Assembly: GCA_963747985.1 (NCBI GenBank)
Contig: CAVVHG010000007.1
Location: forward strand, 186,001 to 250,000
Length of the DNA: 64,000 nucleotides
Reading direction: 5' to 3'
Origin: JACADW01 sp963747985
Lineage (GTDB): Bacteria; Acidobacteriota; UBA6911
Both the position numbers and the translations under genes were made by a program. Shown piece after piece: positions 60,498-64,000 of this stretch (positions are counted from its first letter, which is position 1; every line of letters starts with the position of its first letter). The notes beneath the pieces were generated by a model, which was not told the origin of the DNA, did no database searches, and saw only the letters and a program-made list of their open reading frames with translations.

Positions 60498-61304
60498 TTA
60501 ATAGCTCACCTTGAGCAGCGTCAGGCCGCGGGCCGGCGCCGTGAAGCCCGCCAGGGTGCGGTCCCGTGCGTGAAGCAGGCCGCCGAATTCTTCAGGACTC
60601 ATCTGCCCGCGCCCCAGCTCGAGCAGTGTGCCTACTATGTTCCTCACCATGTGATGCAGGAAGCCCGTTCCCTCCACGGTGAAAGCCAGTTCGCGGCCTT
60701 TCTGTTTGAGATCGATTCGCAGGATGCGACGCACAGTGGATCGATCGGCGGACTGATGTGCCGGGCCGGTGCTGATCGACCCGCTCTTCTTCGCGAAGCT
60801 GCCGAAGTCGTGCTCGCCGGTCAGCATCGAGCCGGCCTGTCTCATGACAGGCACATCGACACGATAGGGGTAGTGGAAACATTCCCGCGCCAGGTGCGGT
60901 GGCATGACCGGCCCGAGGTACACCCGGTAGCGGTAGGTTTTCGAACGGGCAGAGAGCCGCGCGTGGAAGTCGTGGCCTGCTCGGCTTGAAGCGAGCACAC
61001 GGATTTCAGGAGGGAGCAGCCGGTTGAGCGCCCGGGCGAACGCAGGTGCGGGGACGCGCGATACGGTGTGGAAGTTGGCAACCAGCCTCCGGGCGTGCAC
61101 GCCGGCATCAGTCCTGCCGCTCCCGTGGAGCTTGACCTGTTCGCCGGTGACCCTCAGGATCGCGTCGCGCAGCACTCCCTGGATGGTCGGCCTGTCCTTC
61201 TGAATCTGCCATCCGTCGTAGGACGTGCCATCAAAGGCGATATCCAGGCGGATGTTCCGGCTCAGCGGCTTCCCGGCTTCACCGGCCTGGATCCTGTGCT
61301 GCAT
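60498..61304 (-). CDS. truA: tRNA pseudouridine(38-40) synthase
   Basis: 268 aa. It isomerises uridines 38-40 in the tRNA anticodon stem. NIRLDIAFDGTSYDGWQIQ, the catalytic Asp in GSGRTDAGVHARR, and FLHHMVRNIVGTLLELG are diagnostic. It overlaps the end of pyrE by 43 nt on the same strand, so the two are probably cotranscribed. Start at 61304 (MQHRIQAGEAG) may include a short extra lead. Confidence 0.96.
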   Translation of the reverse strand: MQHRIQAGEAGKPLSRNIRLDIAFDGTSYDGWQIQKDRPTIQGVLRDAILRVTGEQVKLHGSGRTDAGVHARRLVANFHTVSRVPAPAFARALNRLLPPEIRVLASSRAGHDFHARLSARSKTYRYRVYLGPVMPPHLARECFHYPYRVDVPVMRQAGSMLTGEHDFGSFAKKSGSISTGPAHQSADRSTVRRILRIDLKQKGRELAFTVEGTGFLHHMVRNIVGTLLELGRGQMSPEEFGGLLHARDRTLAGFTAPARGLTLLKVSY

Positions 61305-61834
61305 AGAGGGCAGTTCTCCGGGGCATAGGCTGGAATGTCCATGACCGCAAGGGCTGTTCTGGGAACTCCCAAGTCCGCCTTCCCGCCGGTGCGGTCGATC
61401 AGCGACCCGGCCGCGGTCACGTTTCCCCCGGCCTGCAGGACGACTTCCATGGTTTCGCGTGTCGACCCGCCTGTCGTGACGACATCCTCTACTACGAAAC
61501 AGCGCTCGCCCCTCGCTATGTTGAACCCGCGCCGAAGCCGAAGCTTTCCATCCTGCCGTTCGGCGAACAGCCCGCGCACGCCGAGGGCGCGCGCGACTTC
61601 ATGAGCCACCAGGATACCGCCCAGTGCAGGGGCGACGACGACGTCGGGAGGACTTGCCAGCGCCTTCATCCGTGCGGCGAGCTCGCCACCCAGAGCTTCT
61701 GCCTCCCCGGGATGTTGCAGTACGAGGGCGCACTGGAGGTAGGAGCCGCTGTGCAGGCCCGAGGTGAGAAGGAAATGACCCTCCAGCAAAGCCCCGCAGC
61801 GCCTGAAAAGGGCCAGCACATCTTCCTGATTCAT
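61262..61834 (-). CDS. pyrE: Orotate phosphoribosyltransferase
   Basis: 190 aa. It joins orotate to PRPP in pyrimidine synthesis. FLLTSGLHSGSYLQCALVL at the N-terminus, the flexible-loop region AERQDGKLRLRRGF and the PRPP motif CFVVEDVVTTGGSTRETME are typical. The C-terminal 25 residues overlap the truA start. It is divergent from yebC. Confidence 0.95.
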   Translation of the reverse strand: MNQEDVLALFRRCGALLEGHFLLTSGLHSGSYLQCALVLQHPGEAEALGGELAARMKALASPPDVVVAPALGGILVAHEVARALGVRGLFAERQDGKLRLRRGFNIARGERCFVVEDVVTTGGSTRETMEVVLQAGGNVTAAGSLIDRTGGKADLGVPRTALAVMDIPAYAPENCPLCSTGSRPVKPGSR

Positions 61835-61915
61835 CGCTTTGCAGCCTTTCTGCCCGCCCCCGCGGCGGACTCTTTTATGTTAGAATAAGCCGGTTTCGCC
61901 GGAAGGAGTCATTAT

Positions 61916-62662
61916 ATGTCGGGACATTCAAAATGGCATTCGATCAAGCACAAGAAAGGGGCCGCGGACGCAAAGAGGGGCCGGATCTTCACACGCTTGA
62001 TCAAGGAGATCACCGCTGCCGCGCGTAACGGCGGTGGCGACGCAGATTCGAACCCGCGCCTCCGCCTCGCCGTTCAGACGGCAAAGGGCGCCAACATGCC
62101 CGCGGACAACATCAAGAAAGCGATCATGCGCGGCACGGGTGAACTTCCGGGCGTCTCCTACGAAGACGTCAATTACGAGGGCTACGGACCGGGGGGAGTG
62201 GCGCTGTTCATGCGCGTGCTGACGGATAACCGTAACCGGACGGTTGCGGAACTCCGCCACATCCTGTCGAAGAACGGCGGAAACCTGGGTGAGAGCGGCA
62301 GCGTCGGCTGGATGTTTCACCGCAAGGGATACTTCGTCATCGAAAAAGCGGCGGCCGGCGAGGAAAAGATACTCGATGTCGCTCTGGCAGCCGGCGCGGA
62401 AGACATGGCCGAAGACGGCAGCAATTTCGAGCTCTTCTCGAGCCCGGAAAACTTCGAGGGCGTCAAGGTGGCTCTCGACGCCGCGGGGATACCCCTCGCG
62501 GCAGCCGAGATTTCCATGGTGCCCCAGAACTACGTGAAGCTCGAGGGCAAAGATGCCCAGACGATGCTCAAGCTCATGGATGCTCTCGAAGAGCACGAAG
62601 ACATCCAGAACGTCTGGGCTAACTTCGATATCGATGAGTCGGAGCTGAAAGAGGCGTCCTGA
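61916..62662 (+). CDS. yebC: YebC/PmpR-family protein
   Basis: 248 aa, three-domain YebC family. SGHSKWHSIKHKKGAADAKRG at the N-terminus and SNPRLRLAVQTAKGANMPADN are invariant marks; VNYEGYGPGGVALFM and ESGSVGWMFHRKGYF follow. Members act as translation factors easing ribosome stalling at polyproline stretches or as DNA-binding regulators; which one applies here is not clear. AAGGAG precedes the ATG. It is followed by ruvC after 12 nt, a common pair. Confidence 0.95.
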   Translation: MSGHSKWHSIKHKKGAADAKRGRIFTRLIKEITAAARNGGGDADSNPRLRLAVQTAKGANMPADNIKKAIMRGTGELPGVSYEDVNYEGYGPGGVALFMRVLTDNRNRTVAELRHILSKNGGNLGESGSVGWMFHRKGYFVIEKAAAGEEKILDVALAAGAEDMAEDGSNFELFSSPENFEGVKVALDAAGIPLAAAEISMVPQNYVKLEGKDAQTMLKLMDALEEHEDIQNVWANFDIDESELKEAS

Positions 62663-62674
62663 GGCAGGCCCGGC

Positions 62675-63214
62675 ATGCGCATTCTGGGCGTCGATCCCGG
62701 CAGTGAGTCAACCGGCTACGGTCTCATCGAATCCGACGGTTCCGAGCACAGTGTCATCCTGTATGGCGCGATAAAGACGCCGGCCAACCAACCCTTTTAC
62801 AATCGCCTGCTTAACATCTATAACGGTCTCACAGGACTCCTCGACCGCGAACCCGCCGACATGATCGCGGTCGAGGAGGTGTTTTATGCCGCGAACGTGC
62901 AGTCGGCGCTCAAGCTTGGTCACGCTCGAGGTGTCGTTCTGCTCGTCGCAGCCCAGCGGCGGTTGCCGCTGTACGAGTACTCCCCGTTGGAAATAAAGAG
63001 AGGGATCGTCGGGTACGGACGTGCGGAAAAGACACAGGTCCAGGGCATGGTGGCGTTCGTGCTGCGAATGCCCGAGGTCCCGACGCCTGACGACGCCGCG
63101 GACGCGCTTGCCGTGGCCGTCTGCCACGCCCATCGCATGAGACGAGGCGTCCCCGTACCTGCGAGACGGTCCCGCCGGCTACGCCGGGAAATCCTCCGCA
63201 AGGGGATCAGCTGA
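62675..63214 (+). CDS. ruvC: Holliday junction resolvase RuvC
   Basis: 179 aa. It cuts four-way DNA junctions. Metal residues are in MRILGVDPGSESTGYGLIE (Asp7), MIAVEEVFYAANVQSALKLG (Glu) and TPDDAADALAVAVCHAH (Asp pair). The C-terminal tail is Arg-rich. It follows yebC and converges on the AmmeMemoRadiSam B gene with eight overlapping bases. ruvA and ruvB are not in the window. Confidence 0.96.
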   Translation: MRILGVDPGSESTGYGLIESDGSEHSVILYGAIKTPANQPFYNRLLNIYNGLTGLLDREPADMIAVEEVFYAANVQSALKLGHARGVVLLVAAQRRLPLYEYSPLEIKRGIVGYGRAEKTQVQGMVAFVLRMPEVPTPDDAADALAVAVCHAHRMRRGVPVPARRSRRLRREILRKGIS

Positions 63215-64000
63215 TCAGCATCCCGGCGTAACTTACCACCTCATCGCAATCACCCGTGATCTCACCGGAGTGGGAGTATCGCACCAGCTGCCCCTTCGTT
63301 GCGCCCATGTCCCGACAGCAGATAAGGGCTGCGACGGCGGGAGCAAAGCCGCACATGCTGATATCTTCCTCGCAGACAACGCGATGAAGCCCCTCGGGAT
63401 CGACAGCGATTACGTGTCGGATGGCAAGTTCATCCTTTCGTTTGTTGACTTCCGCCGACTCGAAATGGTTCATGTCGGAGCTGGCGACTATCAGCACCGG
63501 CTCCTTCGATGACCGGACCACGCGCGCGAGCGCGTGGCCCAGTTCTTCGAGGCTGGCAAGATCCACCGTGCCGACGCAGATTGCCGCAAGTTGCAGATCC
63601 CCGGCCAGCACCTGAAGGAACGGGACCTGAACCTCGAGTGAGTGCTCGCGCTGGTGTGCTGCGTGATCCTCGCGGAGCAGGGCGCACTCCGCGAGCAGGC
63701 GCGCATTCATTTCCTCATCGATGCCGGCCATTCCCAGCGGTGTCCGCCATTGCCCGGCCGGGAACAGTGCCATTGGTACGCCCCGGCCTGTGTGATTCGG
63801 GCCCAGGATGATGTACCGCTTCGCAACTTGCACCGCGCCGTAAACAGCTCCCGCCACCGCGCCGGAATACATGTAGCCCGCGTGCGGCGATACCACGGCT
63901 TTGGCCTCGATCTGCGGGTCCGCCTTCTTCAGGTACGAACGGACGGCCTTCTCGAGAGCCTTCGGGTCAGACGGATAGAAAGTCCCCGCCACGGCAGGTT
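63207..64000 (-). CDS. AmmeMemoRadiSam system protein B (MEMO family), N-terminus cut
   Basis: At least 264 aa, open at the window edge. The reading continues upstream of the GTG at 63992 as PAVAGTFYPSDP, the classical MEMO start, so the true start is outside. VVSPHAGYMYSG, YIILGPNHTGRG, REHSLEVQVPFLQ and VASSDMNHFE are the conserved His/Asp/Cys region of this dioxygenase-like fold. In prokaryotes the gene occurs with an AMMECR1 protein and a radical SAM protein; those partners are probably just beyond the window. The function of the system is not established. Confidence 0.92.
   Translation of the reverse strand, partial: PAVAGTFYPSDPKALEKAVRSYLKKADPQIEAKAVVSPHAGYMYSGAVAGAVYGAVQVAKRYIILGPNHTGRGVPMALFPAGQWRTPLGMAGIDEEMNARLLAECALLREDHAAHQREHSLEVQVPFLQVLAGDLQLAAICVGTVDLASLEELGHALARVVRSSKEPVLIVASSDMNHFESAEVNKRKDELAIRHVIAVDPEGLHRVVCEEDISMCGFAPAVAALICCRDMGATKGQLVRYSHSGEITGDCDEVVSYAGMLIS

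Overview
The window is a 64 kb, GC-rich, densely coded bacterial chromosome segment with no rRNA, tRNA, CRISPR array, transposase or phage gene that I could see. The best guess for the host is Acidobacteriota or a close relative. Reasons are the large Oar-type TonB-dependent receptor, the run of secreted amidohydrolase paralogues, secreted M14 peptidase and nucleoside hydrolase, Gram-negative export systems (MacAB, TolC-EmrAB) and a methyl-branch C1 gene cluster of the kind known in anaerobic members such as Holophaga. This is inference from gene content; no marker gene settles it.

Layout. 1-12.6 kb: a MacAB-type export operon whose adaptor is frameshifted, a CBM9-like secreted protein, secreted aldose epimerase, NosL-like lipoprotein, a secreted nitroreductase, a TolC-EmrA-EmrB efflux operon, a URO-D family protein and a ROK kinase. 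12.9-25.4 kb: TonB-dependent receptor, a two-gene ABC transporter, an MFS protein, three tandem amidohydrolase-fold genes (only the middle one keeps the HxH metal motif), a stand-alone GMP synthase ATP-pyrophosphatase and threonine dehydrogenase. 25.6-30 kb: secreted small proteins, an M14 carboxypeptidase and a broken glycoside-hydrolase-like gene. 30.2-35.1 kb: fhs, a cyclic-nucleotide-binding-domain protein, a MetF-MetV fusion and an AcsE-like methyltransferase, that is, formate to methyl-THF to corrinoid. 35-44.4 kb: two VanZ-domain proteins, regulators (LuxR-type, PilZ, receiver, histidine kinase), a pyruvate-kinase-like protein and glgC coupled to a receiver gene.

44.4-50.1 kb is the most interesting part: a minus-strand peptide-export locus. 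It holds two short precursors (60 and 56 aa; the second is easily missed) with closely matching double-glycine leaders and mature parts that share a Cys at position 6, a Gly-Leu/Tyr-Asn block at 28-34 and a second Cys at the C-terminal end. Downstream are a multi-spanning permease, its ABC ATPase, a C39 peptidase-ABC exporter, and a 50-aa membrane peptide that overlaps the exporter stop codon. No post-translational modification enzyme is seen, so I read it as a candidate family of unmodified, probably disulfide-closed bacteriocin-like or signalling peptides.

50.4-64 kb: nucleoside and sugar catabolism (deoC, ROK kinase, nucleoside hydrolase, gnd), an RsbW-like/STAS switch pair, then a housekeeping block: rseP, dxr, cdsA, uppS, truA and pyrE on the minus strand and yebC, ruvC on the plus strand, ending in a truncated AmmeMemoRadiSam protein B gene. 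A GC-rich palindrome (GGTCCGG, a CTGTCAG-like loop, CCGGACC) recurs between genes.
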